Source of the DNA: Globomyces pollinis-pini | Lineage: Eukaryota > Chytridiomycota > Chytridiomycetes > Rhizophydiales > Globomycetaceae | Direction: 5' to 3' | NCBI GenBank assembly: GCA_025399215.1 | Contig: MU621170.1 | Span: forward strand, 1-64,000 | DNA length: 64,000 nucleotides | Shown here: in pieces, positions 1 to 16,200 of the stretch | Position numbering within the stretch: the first letter of the stretch is position 1 | How the letters are laid out: the number at the start of each line of letters is the position of its first letter | The notes under the pieces: generated by a model | The model's database searches: none | Told to the model about the DNA's origin: nothing | The model's input: the letters and a program-made list of their open reading frames with translations, nothing else | Program-made: the position numbers and the translations under genes

Positions 1-274
1 ATGTTTATCACTTTTACATTTCCTCTCTTTTGAGAATGTATGCTGATTTATCTTAAAAAATTGTCAATGACCAAGATTACATCGGAATCAACCTATAACT
101 GAATGTAATCTTTGTTGTGCATAATTGCTAGTTTTAACCAACGATAGTCATGATCATCTTGGTATTCAAAGACTTCAAATGCTACCATAATTCATAGCAT
201 ATTAGAGTGAAACATATTCAAGTCAAACATTATTCATAATTGGTGCAAGGCTTTGAACAAATTGAAATCATTTT
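1..274. other. 3' flank of the ABC transporter, no gene seen
   Basis: AT-rich sequence between the window edge and the stop codon of the ABC transporter. No convincing open frame or RNA gene is visible. It probably carries the 3' UTR and terminator of the transporter. Confidence 0.5.
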
Positions 275-3200
275 TTATTTTAACCTTTGCTGATTGGATA
301 ATTCATAGTATATTCTACCTTGTTTTATCAATTGCTCGTGAGTTCCACTCTCCACCACTTGTCCTTGGTCAACTACCAAGATCAAATCAGCATTTTGAAT
401 TGTAGATAGACGATGTGCGATCACTAAAGTCGTTCGATCTTTAGCTGCTTTGTCCAAAGCTTCCTGTACAACTATTTCGGACTCTGAATCTAACGCAGAT
501 GTAGCTTCATCTAATAAAAGTAACCGAGGATTTCTTATCAATGCTCTCGCAATAGCAATTCGTTGTTTTTGCCCACCTATTTATCAAAACATTCAAGAAA
601 ATATACCTGACATTTTCCCACCTTTTTCCCCTACCATTGATTGATATTTATCTGGTAGAGTCATAATAAAATCGTGAATATTTGCAAGTTTAGCAGCCGC
701 TTCTATTGTTGAGTCCAATGGCTCACTGAGTGCACCATATGCAATGTTATCTCTAATAGTTGTATTGAAAAGAACCGGTTCCTACGTATAAATGCGAAAT
801 TGTATTACCTGTCCTACAATAGCCATGTGAGTTCTTAGATTCCGAAGATTCCATTTATTGATGGCAAGATCTTCATAAGCTACTAAACCGTTTTCAGGAT
901 CATACCATCGTTGTAAGAGTGCCATAACCGTCGATTTACCACAACCAGATCTGCCAACAAGTGCTACAGTCATGCCTGGCTTTGCACTTAAAGTCAAACC
1001 TTTAAGAATCAAGGTATCTGGTCTTGATGGATAAGAAAAAGTAGCGCCTTCAATTTTGACGCTACCTTCGGTAGTATCTTTTTTGTCTCCTTCTTCAATA
1101 GTATAGTCAATTTTGGATTTCCTATCCAGCAATTCAAAAATACTAGCAGCAGCTAATTTGGCTTTGGCAGCATCAGGAGTGAAGTTCGCTACTTGACCAG
1201 AGGCCATTGCAGTAAAGATAATGGCAAAGATGGCCCTAAAGACAGCACCAGTATCATAAAGACCCCAAGATACCAATCTGGATCCATAATAGAAAGAAGC
1301 TGCCCAAGCGAAGTGTAAAATACTTTGTGAAAATCCAAATGCGAATGATGATATAATAGCTGTCAAAATTAAAAAATAAGATATTACCTCCCTTGATTGT
1401 AATTTCATGAGGAATAATAAGTTTTTCACTGAAGCTTTGGAAAAAATGACGTTCTTTTGTGAGTGTGACAATTGTTCGAATCGATTGAATAACTTCTGTG
1501 GAAAGCTGACCTACAGCTGCGTAAGCTTTTCTACTTTTTCCTAAAAGTTAAACTTAAAAAAACGCACCTCCAAAACCAGTGAGCGATTGCAGTTGAAGAA
1601 ATCCCGCAAACCCGATAAGTGGCACCATTCCTATGACAACCAAAGATAATTGCCAAGATGAAATAAATGCAATGGTCAAACCAACTGCAATGCCAGCGAT
1701 TGCTTGTGCAATCGCTCCAAATGTTTGTCCAGTTAGCCCTAGTGATCAGAACAAACCCGAAATACCTTGCACTAAACTTGCTTCTTCTGCCAATTTTGAA
1801 GTCAATGATCCTGTAGCGTTTTCTTCTAAATCGAAAAAGCCAATCTCTTGTCGCAATAATGTGGCAAAACATAAATACCTGACTCTTCGGGTCATTTTTT
1901 CTCCAGCATATTTAAACAGACCAATTTGCAAAAAGTTAGATATGAATGCTACTACGGCCAATCCACAGAATAGCCATGCATATGTTACAGCAGTTGAAGT
2001 ACCAAGGACTGTCAATACGTTGGAGAACAGTATAGAGAATAATGGCTGAGAGGCACCGTTTACAATAGAACCCAATGAACTAATTGGGTTAATATATCAT
2101 ACAGTTACGCTAAGACGAATATTGGGTACTCAGGTCGATTCCATGCCAGTAATCGTGAGTAATCCAGTTTAATAGATTTCAGTTTCTCTGCGGTTTGTTT
2201 TGCAACTTCAGCCTCTTCGTCTTCGTCAGGTACTTCTAAGTTTTGTCTCTTTGGGGTTGAATTTCGTTTTCTCAAACTTGTTTGTGATTTTGACGGTTCT
2301 AATTCTACCTTTTCTTCAGTAGTATCATCCACTTGCTTAATATTTTGCCCTTGCACTAGACTGAAGTAAACACCTTTCTTCTCAACAAGCTCTTGATGAG
2401 TTCCATTTTCAACGATAACACCAGTATTCATTACTACAATCATGTCAGCATTTTTCACAGTTGAAAGTCTGTGAGCAATTACAATGGTAGTTCTGTTTTT
2501 GGATGCGTTTTCAAGGGCAGCCTGCACAATACGTTCAGATTCAGTATCCAATGCTGAAGTGGCCTCATCCAAAAGCAATATTTTTGGATCTTTAATGATA
2601 GCTCGTGCAATAGCAATTCGTTGTTTTTGTCCACCAGACAACATGGAACCACCCTCACCTACTTTGGTGTCAAGTTTCAGAGGCAGTCTATCAATAAATT
2701 CCCAACAATTTGCTTTCACACAAGCTTCTTGGACCAATTCGAGCAGTTTTCCGTCTGGCAAATTATTGGAATTTTCATAGCCAAGCAAAATATTTTCTTT
2801 TATAGTTGCATCAAATAAAGTTGGCTAAAGTTGAATTATAGAAAAAGAGTACCTCTTGTGAAACCATTCCAATCTGCTGTCTCAACCATGTCACATTTAA
2901 ATCCTTTATGTCCTTCCCATCTAAAGACACAGTTCCACTGACCGGGTCATAGAACCGCTCCAGTAATTTTACAATTGTTGACTACAAGAATGAATGGTCA
3001 ATGTTATTACTTTTCCAGAACCTGAAGATCCAACCAGTGCAACAGTTGTGCCAGGTTTGACATTCAAGCTGAACTTTTTTAAAATGGGAACATCATCTCT
3101 ACTGGGATAATGGAAGTCAATGTCTTTGAACTCAACACTTCCTTCAATGGATGTTGGTCTATCACCTCGACTGGATAGTGGATCAATTGGAGATACTCTT

Positions 3201-4257
3201 CCAATTGTATCAAAAACTTTGGTTGCAGCACCAAGAGCGGTTCCAATAGCACCTATATGTGGGGACGCATTTCCTAACGAGAATGCACCACTAAACAGTA
3301 AATATTATAAAAAATACATGACTATGGCAAAGAACACATTAAGAACCTATTCATCAGAGAACTATGTTGGTTACCTCCCCAGCATTCATAACATCGGGTA
3401 TCAGAGTATTTCCATAACCAAACGCTAATCCATAGAGAAAGAACATCAAAGCTTGTATGGTACCGATTCCAATACCATTATAGAATGCCTTTTTGATACC
3501 TACCTTTTCTGCTTTGTCTAAACAATTCCCATATCGTTTAATTTCTTTTTCTTCTCCGGCAAATGCTGCAACGGTTCTCATAGAAGATAAGACCTGTTGT
3601 GCGACATCTCCTGCTTCTGCATAAGCATCTTGTTCTTCTCCAGAATCCCCTGCTAATACTTTTGACATAACAAATGCTGAACCAGCTAAAAGAGGCAACG
3701 AACCAGATAGAACGATTGCCAGTCTCCAACCCTTAATAAATGCGATAACAAATCCAGCAATAAATGCGGTTGTGAATTGAATCAGCAATCCCACTTTATC
3801 TGATATACCTTCTTGAATTAACGACATGTCAGACGACAGTCGATTTGTCAAATCACCAGTGTTATGCTCATCAAACCATCCCACATCCTGACGCAAAATT
3901 GCTTCGAAATAAGCCAGTTTGATTCTCTAACTGTTAAAAAAATTAAAATTTCAATACGTATGATTGATTTTCTCCTGTCAACATCCAGCAAGCCATTTGC
4001 AAATAAGATACAATAAACGTTAATCCTCCCAAGAGACACATTTTTATCACTCCGTCTCGTACTCCATTATCCAGTACAATTTGAGACTCCGGACTTCCAT
4101 TATACATCACAAATGACTGAATAATATCACCAAAAAACACAGTCATTAAGGGTAGTGTCGCACCATTGATTGCTGCAGCAATCGAACCAATAAAAATATA
4201 TAGATAATCTAATCCCCTTGCATATGCAAATAATTTGAAGAATGTTACTTTTTTCAT
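275..4257 (-). CDS. ABC transporter, full-length ABCB/MDR (P-glycoprotein) type
   Basis: An ATP-driven membrane exporter with the order TMD1-NBD1-TMD2-NBD2, about 1,200 residues after removal of roughly a dozen introns of 27-30 nt. The start is the ATG at 4257, followed by [20 protein letters not shown] and the first membrane segment. NBD1 (about 3300-2350) shows Walker A GSSGSGKST, signature LSGGQKQR, Walker B with DEATSALD and the H-loop IAHRLST. NBD2 (about 1150-300) shows [25 protein letters not shown] and IAHRLST. Both ATP sites therefore look catalytically complete, as in canonical P-glycoproteins. Introns cut directly through Walker A of NBD1 (2982-3010) and the signature of NBD2 (577-606). 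An acidic, Ser-rich linker (about 2340-2180) joins the halves. The substrate cannot be told from sequence; multidrug, lipid or peptide efflux are all possible. Confidence 0.93.
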
Positions 4258-4638
4258 TATCTGATGTAATTAATTTCTAAATTGTAGGAATTTATATGGA
4301 CGCCACAGACATCTACGTGTTTTACTTTTATCGGATAAACACCGAAAAGAAAGGTTTTACGGGTGACTCAGATTATGGGTTTCCTAAAACAGAAATAAAT
4401 ATTGTCGACTCATCTTTCTCATTTTGATGGAGTCCCTTGGCTGGAATTTAGTGTTTTGAGATATTTCGTGATTCACATGTCATTGGGTTTTTTGAGGTAT
4501 TTCTTCCGAAATCAAATACAATTCCAAAATTAAACATTCTTGAACAGAGGGTAATTAATTCATGCTTCTCAAAAGTTACCATAATATTATTTTTTCGATA
4601 AGCACTTTATTATGTTACAAGATTCACTATTGACTCTA
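4258..4638. other. Intergenic, upstream of the ABC transporter
   Basis: About 380 bp between two minus-strand genes. It should hold the ABC transporter promoter and the 3' end of the next gene. No open frame with coding character and no RNA gene was seen. Confidence 0.5.
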
Positions 4639-4956
4639 TCACTGCTGTTGAACAGGTTGAGGGTGATTTACGGACAAATATAATGCATACTCATATTCTG
4701 TAAGATATTCATCCATAGTTCTTTCGTGACATGTATAAGGAGAAAGTATTTCGTGATCGAGTTCGGTATTGCTGTAAAAAGAATAGAGGGAGTCCCGTAT
4801 TTCAAGCTTATTGTCACCCCAATTGTGTTTGCCAGCACCATTCTTTTTGACATGCACACGAGGATCAATGTGTTTAGTATGTTTTTTTGGTTTGTATGAT
4901 ATTTCTGCAGATTCAGCAGGCAAGGACCAGTCAGGAAGATAAGCGTTTGTAGACAT
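4639..4956 (-). CDS. Small single-exon protein with a VKKNGAGKHNWGD motif
   Basis: A 105-residue intronless frame from a clear ATG (MSTNAYLPDWSLPAESAEIS) to a C-terminus of NHPQPVQQQ. The central basic stretch DPRVHVKKNGAGKHNWGD resembles the K-x-G-A-G-x-x-N-W-G motif of HABP4/SERBP1/Stm1-type RNA- or ribosome-binding proteins and the GAGGKxTWG segment of PDCD4. The rest is acidic and Tyr/Leu-rich (SLYSFYSNTELDHEILSPYT). The motif suggests a small RNA- or ribosome-associated protein, but that is an inference from one short stretch. It is divergent from the TIMMDC1-like gene, with about 220 bp between starts. Confidence 0.7.
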   Translation of the reverse strand: MSTNAYLPDWSLPAESAEISYKPKKHTKHIDPRVHVKKNGAGKHNWGDNKLEIRDSLYSFYSNTELDHEILSPYTCHERTMDEYLTEYEYALYLSVNHPQPVQQQ

Positions 4957-5176
4957 TTTTTTAATAATTTTGAGAAAGACATGATGAGTTTAAATACCCA
5001 GAAATGAGTGAGTCACATTACCTCAGGGCTGTCAATCAAGCACCACTGAATCACTTGCCATTGAATGAATTGTGTGACGCATGATTGTTGGATACTTTAC
5101 TGTTTGATTTACCTGAGTGAATGAATATGTTTGGTTGGCATTGCGGTTGGTATTGAATTTTTTATTTCTTTTATTA

Positions 5177-5930
5177 ATGATGGACATTGAAAGATACTAT
5201 AAAAATTTTAAATTGATACTAAAAGCTGCTATCTTTGATAAAGATGCTACTAAAGAATTAATCGACACTTTTCCTCCTCATACAGTAACTTCATTTTACC
5301 AACATTAGGTGTGGTCTTGCAAATTAATCATCACTTCATTCTATTTGGGTGCTATTATTGGTAAAATAAGAATGATTCAACTTTATTAGGTGGTTCAGGA
5401 AGAGCAATCACTAGTGCACATCAATTTCTGGCTGAAAATGCTCATAGATTACCAAAAACTAAGGGTTTTTGTACTCTAGATTAATTGCTTTGTAGGCGGT
5501 TGGTTTCAATATCACAAGTATAAGCACAGATTCATAGCCAGAGCTGCAATTCCCTATGGAGTACTTACTGGATTCAGAATGTCATTTGGAATGGGTGTCT
5601 ATTGTGCATTCGAAAGTATTTGGTCATCATTATTAATATTAGATCAACTTGAATTGTATAATGGTGAACAGATTTATCATGGAACAATTGCTGGTTTCTT
5701 AACTGGATCATTGTTCGCTGTGAGCTGTAAATGAAAAGATATTTAAATGCTAACAATTAGATGGGCTGTGGTACTCTACAGCAAGAAACTTTATCCTGTT
5801 GAGTTCTGTTGCTGGTACTGGAATGAGTGGGTTGCAGATTCTATATCAAAAAATGTATGGCCAGTCAATTCGAGAGGTTTTCCGAAAATCTGATGAATTA
5901 TCGCCAATAGAAGAGACACCACTAGCGTAG
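5177..5930 (+). CDS. TIMMDC1-like Tim17/22/23-family inner-membrane protein
   Basis: A spliced protein of about 220 residues. The start at 5177 (or the next ATG at 5180, MDIERYYKNFK) is the first ATG in the frame. Introns lie at 5285-5308 (24 nt), near 5360, near 5470 and at about 5728-5760. The C-terminal half contains FRMSFGMGVYCAFESIW, then YHGTIAGFLTGSLFAVSYGL, then SSVAGTGMSGLQILYQKMYG. This is the Gly-rich multi-helix layout of the Tim17/22/23 fold, and the order RxSFxxGVY ... GTIAGFLTGSLF ... LYQK is closest to TIMMDC1, a mitochondrial complex I assembly factor. It could instead be another Tim17-family member. No cleavable presequence is obvious, as is usual for the family. Confidence 0.62.
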
Positions 5931-6096
5931 GTTTTAGATGCCTTACAATTTGTTCAACGCTCTAACGATATTAATAGACAGTATTTAAATAGCATTCTAA
6001 ATTCTTACAATAAATTATATAGCATTTACGTATAGTACTTTAAAGAGCTTATATAATCAGAATGTGAATATTCTACTGAATTCTTTTTTGTCATTC

Positions 6097-8533
<2,437 letters not shown>

Positions 8534-8693
8534 TTTTTAATAAATTTATAGATTGTTTAATTAGCTGTTTATAAAAGGTGTTATTTGTCGCCTCTGGTTT
8601 TACTATTGTTGTTTATATCGATTTTGAACACATGATGTATCGCCTGTTAAAATCGCGTCAACTGTGCCTGAAAGTTTAGTTCAACAAACAAAC

Positions 8694-10035
8694 ATGTGGA
8701 AATCAATCATCTTCGTTGCCGTTGTATCATTTGGTGGATTTTCTAGTCCACTTCCTACACCTTGCCGTAATAATGAAAATTAACTTGTAAAGGCATTTCC
8801 TGTATTGCTGGCTATGAATGCAAAGACAATATCTGCATCGCGCCGAAAGCTTGTGGTGGGGGAAATAGTACTGCATGCGAAACTGGTTATGTATGTAACC
8901 AAAAGAATGTGACAGAAATTGGAAGTTGTGTAAAGAAACAACAACCATGTGGTGGAATCAACAGTACATCACTACATTTTAACGTGTAGATAAGCGCTGC
9001 AAGTCTGGATTCAGTTGTCAGTTGATTGGTTCGGTTACAAAACCGAATCGGAAGGGGGTTTGTGTTTCTACACCAACTGTTTGTGGGGGGATCCTGGGTA
9101 ATTTTTACAATTCACTAAGATTTAAGGCCAAGCTTGTGACGGAGATGAATATTGTCGATATCCAAATGTTACTAATTCTGCTGAACCAACTGGTGTCGTT
9201 GATTCCTCAAATTCAACTGTATTAAATGATGGTTTGGGTCTATGTATTCCAAAGCCTGAAAGTTGCGGTATGAAATAGATAAATGCTTATGATCAGATTC
9301 TACTTGTAGCGACGGCTTCAGCTGTGTAAACAACCTGTGCGTCTTGAATAAAGGAACTTGTGGAATTAAATATGGTAAATTGGATTGTTGATATTAATTC
9401 GATAAAGGCAAGAAATGTAAATCAGGTTTTGAGTGCCAGGTCAAAGGTGGTGTGAATAGCAGCACACTTACTGTCGGCAAATGTGTCCCAAAGCCAAAGG
9501 AGTGTGGTGGTTTCATTGGTACACTATGTGTAATAACTTTAGGAAAACCTTGCGAAGATGGATATCAGTGCGAATATGTGGGAAGTCCAATAATTTCAGA
9601 CAGATTGGGAATATGTGTTCCCATCAAATTAGATGGCTGTGCAGGTAGTGATACTTTGTTAATTTGTAGCAATTACTTGTCCAGTAGGACAAATATGCGA
9701 GCCTCAAATGTCTATTGGGATGAACCAAACGTATAATTGTGTTCCTGATGGGAAAACCCCTTGTGGTGGGTTTTTAGGTAATACTGCTATTGTAATTCTA
9801 GGACTCCCCTGTAATGATGGTTATCATTGTCAGTTGAACAACCCTACTGTTGCAGATGATATGGGTGTCTGTATTAAAGATTCTGAAGGGACAACTACGG
9901 TGCCTTGCGGTGGCCTTCTAGGTAAACTATCATCAGTTGATAATTGAAGGTCTCACCTGTGTTGATGGGTATCATTGTCATCTAAACAGCACTATTATTG
10001 CTGATGACCTTGGAGTTTGTGTTAAAGATTCGTAA
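8694..10035 (+). CDS. Secreted modular cysteine-rich protein
   Basis: A predicted secreted protein of about 365 residues. The signal peptide MWKSIIFVAVVSFGGFSSPL is followed by seven or eight short modules of the pattern C-G-G-x-x-G-x-x-C-x-x-G-x-x-C ... G-x-C-(V/I). Clear copies lie near 8840-8940, 8945-9075, 9080-9270, 9275-9400, 9420-9520, 9545-9640, 9690-9760 and 9770-10030. An intron of 24-34 nt interrupts most modules at the same place, just after CGG(F/L)(I/L)G, in phase 1. Each internal exon is therefore a symmetric 1-1 unit encoding one module. The last two modules are near-identical (DGYHC, ADDMGVC and ADDLGVC). I do not recognise a named domain; the layout suggests an extracellular, wall or adhesive protein grown by exon duplication. 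Confidence 0.8.
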
Positions 10036-10130
10036 AGACTCTACCTAATAAAAAGATACATTGAATAATGCGCGTTAGATTAAAACAAATGTATTAAGAA
10101 TGTAATAAATAGATACAGCGAACTCAGCAT

Positions 10131-10539
10131 TCAGCATTCAGATGTTTTCATGAATGATTTAAACAGTTGCCCTTTGACGTCATCATAGTTAAACTTTGGC
10201 TGAATAGACAAAGTATTTAAATCCTTCTGTAAATCATCAAACGATCTACATATGAGACGGGTAAGCATACCTTGTTTTTGGTATTCTATTTTGGGTTGAT
10301 TTGTCCAACTCAGAGAGAGACATTGTCCTAACGATCCCCGTTGGTTTTGTGATGGTAATTTTGGGTAAGTAGTGATTAAAGTAAATCTTTTGGTTGATGG
10401 TTAGAGATTCTGGCTTACACAACGACAGTTTGACCAATTGGTATGGATTATGGTGATACATGTTTGATGAAATCTTCAATTTCTTCATATCACCATCTAG
10501 AGAATCCTCGTTATAGTTCGATTTACGATTATATTTCAT
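10131..10539 (-). CDS. Small basic protein of unknown function
   Basis: A two-exon frame starting at the ATG at 10539 (MKYNRKSNYNEDSLDGDMKK). A 25-nt GT-AG intron near 10250-10275 joins ...TQNRIPKTR to SFDDLQKDLNTLSIQPKFNY, and the protein ends ...LFKSFMKTSEC, about 128 residues. It is Lys/Ser/Asn-rich with no signal peptide, membrane helix or known motif. A spliced reading that stays open past the intron supports a real gene. It is divergent from the DBP2 helicase, about 345 bp between starts. Confidence 0.55.
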
Positions 10540-10884
10540 TTGTAGAGATTGAATTTGCAATGGATTTGACGTGGTTAAATAAGAGGCATACGTATAGCCA
10601 CGTTTCAGGGGAGGCTGATGACTTGATCATCGTGCTTATCCATGGATTGGAGTCAATTGGTGATAGATATGTATTGAGGTTAGTTTGTCCATGTAATTAT
10701 TGTTTATAATTACCAGCTGGTGTCCAAATCCAATAGCAAGCATACGGACACTTGCCTAAGATTACATTCAATTGCACTTGCTGTAAACTACAATCTATTT
10801 TCTTCCTTTTGTTTAATCGTTGATGTTTATTCTCGTTTCAGTGTTTTGGCTCCAAACTTTTTAAAATTTTTCTTTCTTTTTCAA

Positions 10885-13078
<2,194 letters not shown>

Positions 13079-13257
13079 CGCTATTTCACAAATAAAACTT
13101 TTCATTGCTTTTGATATAGTCACATTCTGATGGAAGAAACTAATGAATATGTTCGCACAGTAGAAAAATATGTAATATGTCTGGTATCATGACACTATAA
13201 TTGCAATAGAATTAAAAACGTGTAAAGTATCAACTAGCAGTTTTATTGAGAACATAT

Positions 13258-16200
13258 TCATTTTCGTCTTTTTGTTACTGGTGGTACCCCTTTGACATCA
13301 TAAAATAGACAAAACTCCTCGGTTTCAATTACCAACAGAGATTGAACAGTTTTTGCAGTACCCGACGGGCTATATGAAATAGTGACTTCGTTCTGCTCTG
13401 AATCACCTGGAACCAATGTCCCATCTTTTGGTGTAACTACCAAATCAGCTGTGTAATTTTTGAAGAAATATGTTTGAAAAGAAACATTCTTATCAAATGG
13501 ATTGTTTAACGTGAAAGACACAGATGAAGTACTGTTGGCTAAGCCTTGAATTAAAATAGAATCATCGGGTGGTGGTGGAATAGCCAGTAACTTTATCTTG
13601 AACTTCCACTTTCCACCAAGCGTTAAATGAGTCAAAACCAACTCTAAATCTTCATCTAACGGTTTTATAGGATTATATTCCATCTAAAATTTAATTTTGT
13701 AATAAATCCTTACAAACACATTTAGAGTCATCTTTCCACGTTCATTTACATAAGCATCCATTATCTTTAGTGAAAATAATTTCGATGATAGTTCCTTAGC
13801 GTGATAAATTAATTCCATTCTAAAGTATTGATACCAAGTAACCTTTAAAGATTTTGTCAGTTCTTCTTTGGGAAAATCCTCGCCTAGCCCAATCAAATTA
13901 AAATCAGCACTTGCTGTTTGTGCTTCTCGTGCCTTTCCTTTTATAGTATATGGTGCACTATTTATTCGTTGCACTGGGATTCCCTACTGAATTAAAAAAA
14001 TATATATAACCTTTAATGGGATCGTCCATGTGGTATTCTTTGAAGTTTCAACTAAAATGTGGCCAATGCTTTCATGCATTTTAGTTGGTTTGTATAAAAT
14101 TTGAATCTGATGGGTTTCCAATTCAGACAAAAATTTGGTTTTGGTACTGGTAACCATCACAAATTCTGAACTTTCTCTTTGATTTAATTTCAAATTGATA
14201 GATATAGGCTCTAAGTATGGATTTGAAAAATTAACCACACCATTCTTGACTTCCCCAATGTCACTTTCGACCGTATATACCTCCATTGGGGGTGGTGCAA
14301 TACCCAATCCCTTTAAATTAAACCCGATTGTTCCTATCAATGGACTAGAGAGCTTGATTGTTGCACTTAGGCTAGATTCGGATATTTCAGTAGGCCAGAA
14401 AATAATTTGGGCATTAGTCGATTCTAATGGGCCAAGTATGATCTGTGATTTGGTTTCTTGTCTACGAATTATTGAATCTTGAGGGATCGGCGGGACACAA
14501 ATTTGGAAATTTTGAGAATGAGAGATTTCCACATTCAATGTTATCTCTTCGTTGAGTGGATTGCTTAAAGGAACCAGATCAAACTAAAAAAGTTGAATCA
14601 AAATCATTAACTGATTTACCGCAAAAGACCCAAGAGGGGCTGTCATTTCTTCCATTTCTATAGACGGTGCATCCAATGCTTGCAACAAAAGAGCATACCA
14701 AAATTCACCATATTCGGGATTAACAAATTTAATGCTGCCAGCGGTTTTGGTCGGTACAGCTATTTGGTTGGAATAAATAGATTACCTGGATGATAATGTA
14801 GTGTGTATATAAAATCTTCCCCCGCTTTAATTTCCACTTCATGCAATCCGACTAAAGAGTTTCCAACAATAACCACACTATACTTAATTGATTTGTTTTT
14901 CAGTGGATTGGTTAATTTTATATCAACAGAAACTTTCTTTCGAACAGTGCACGTCATTTCAATAGTATACTCGGCTGGTGGCTCGTTTACTTGCAGCTAA
15001 TATTTAAGATAAAGGAGACTTACATTGATTGCGTACCAGAGATATGATTCATCCGCTTGATTGAAAAATTTTATGAATTTTTCAAACTTCCCAGAAAGCA
15101 AGGGTAGAAATTTCATTGAATGTGTTATAGAGCTGTGTGGCTCCAATTGAACCTCTTTCTTTCCAGAATAAACTGGTAAGTCAGTGCAAACTTCATAGAG
15201 AGTAGGTTCATCTCTAGTATTCTTTAAAACGAAATTTTGACTGAACTAAAAACATAAGTACAAAAGGTATACCGTTGTTCGTGCATTGCAGACTACATCC
15301 AATATTTCTTCTGGGTCCGGTTCTGCCGCTACCCCCTTCAATATATATGTGTATTTTTGGGTAGTTTGAATATTTGTCAAAATTAATACTCCATTAACTT
15401 CACCATGTTTTGGTGGTTGAAACACGATTGGATAATTGGTGACTCCGCCAGCCTTTACATTAATTGAAAACGGTCCAGTAAAATATTGTCCCTGAAGATG
15501 TGCTTTAACAGGCCAATCATCTGTTGATGGATTAAGTATAGGTATTTCTTGAATAATTGACTGTTTGGCTTTTGTATGAAATGACAATTCTGCCCTTGAG
15601 CCTTCACTTCTAGCCATCCCAATAACCTGAAACACCCGAATGTCAGAGTATTCAGTACAATTTAGTACAACCTTGCACGTGTACTTTCCTGAAGCCTAAA
15701 GTAAGCAACTCAATAAATTTACTTTTGGTAAAAACGATATAGGTAGCTCTGTATAAACCTGATCTAAGGTATTCTGGTCTTTGGAATCAGTCCCGGGTCG
15801 AATAATGATTTCTTCTGGCCCTTTGAAGAAAGGAGATGTGTATTCAATAGTGTATTTTAATGGATGGCGAGGTAAATGGAATTGTTCCCGATCTAGTCCA
15901 CCAGCAGAACGTATTTTATCTCTTACCGATCTGGACTTGTTAACCTGGTTACGATATGCATAATTAATTGACATATATGAATTAACCGCTTTATCTCTGT
16001 TTGGATTTTGTGGAATGATACGGATAGCCTTCTCAAATTGAACACCAGATTTACACGTCCAATTACATGATTCAATAGGTGAGGACGTAGTCGCAACGCC
16101 ATCGATTTTATATAGAAATTCACCAACCAATGGATCATTGAATAGAATTGTACATTCATGTGGACATAGTTCAAAGGGTAAATAAGTTATCTCTAAATCA

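Noticed and set aside
10560..10720. Plus-strand frame reading MDLTWLNKRHTYSHVSGEAD then DLIIVLIHGLESIGD, similar to a lipase VLIHG motif
   Set aside because: It stops after about 50 codons, no splice continuation into an alpha/beta hydrolase exists before the DBP2 start, and the region is the shared promoter of two better supported genes.
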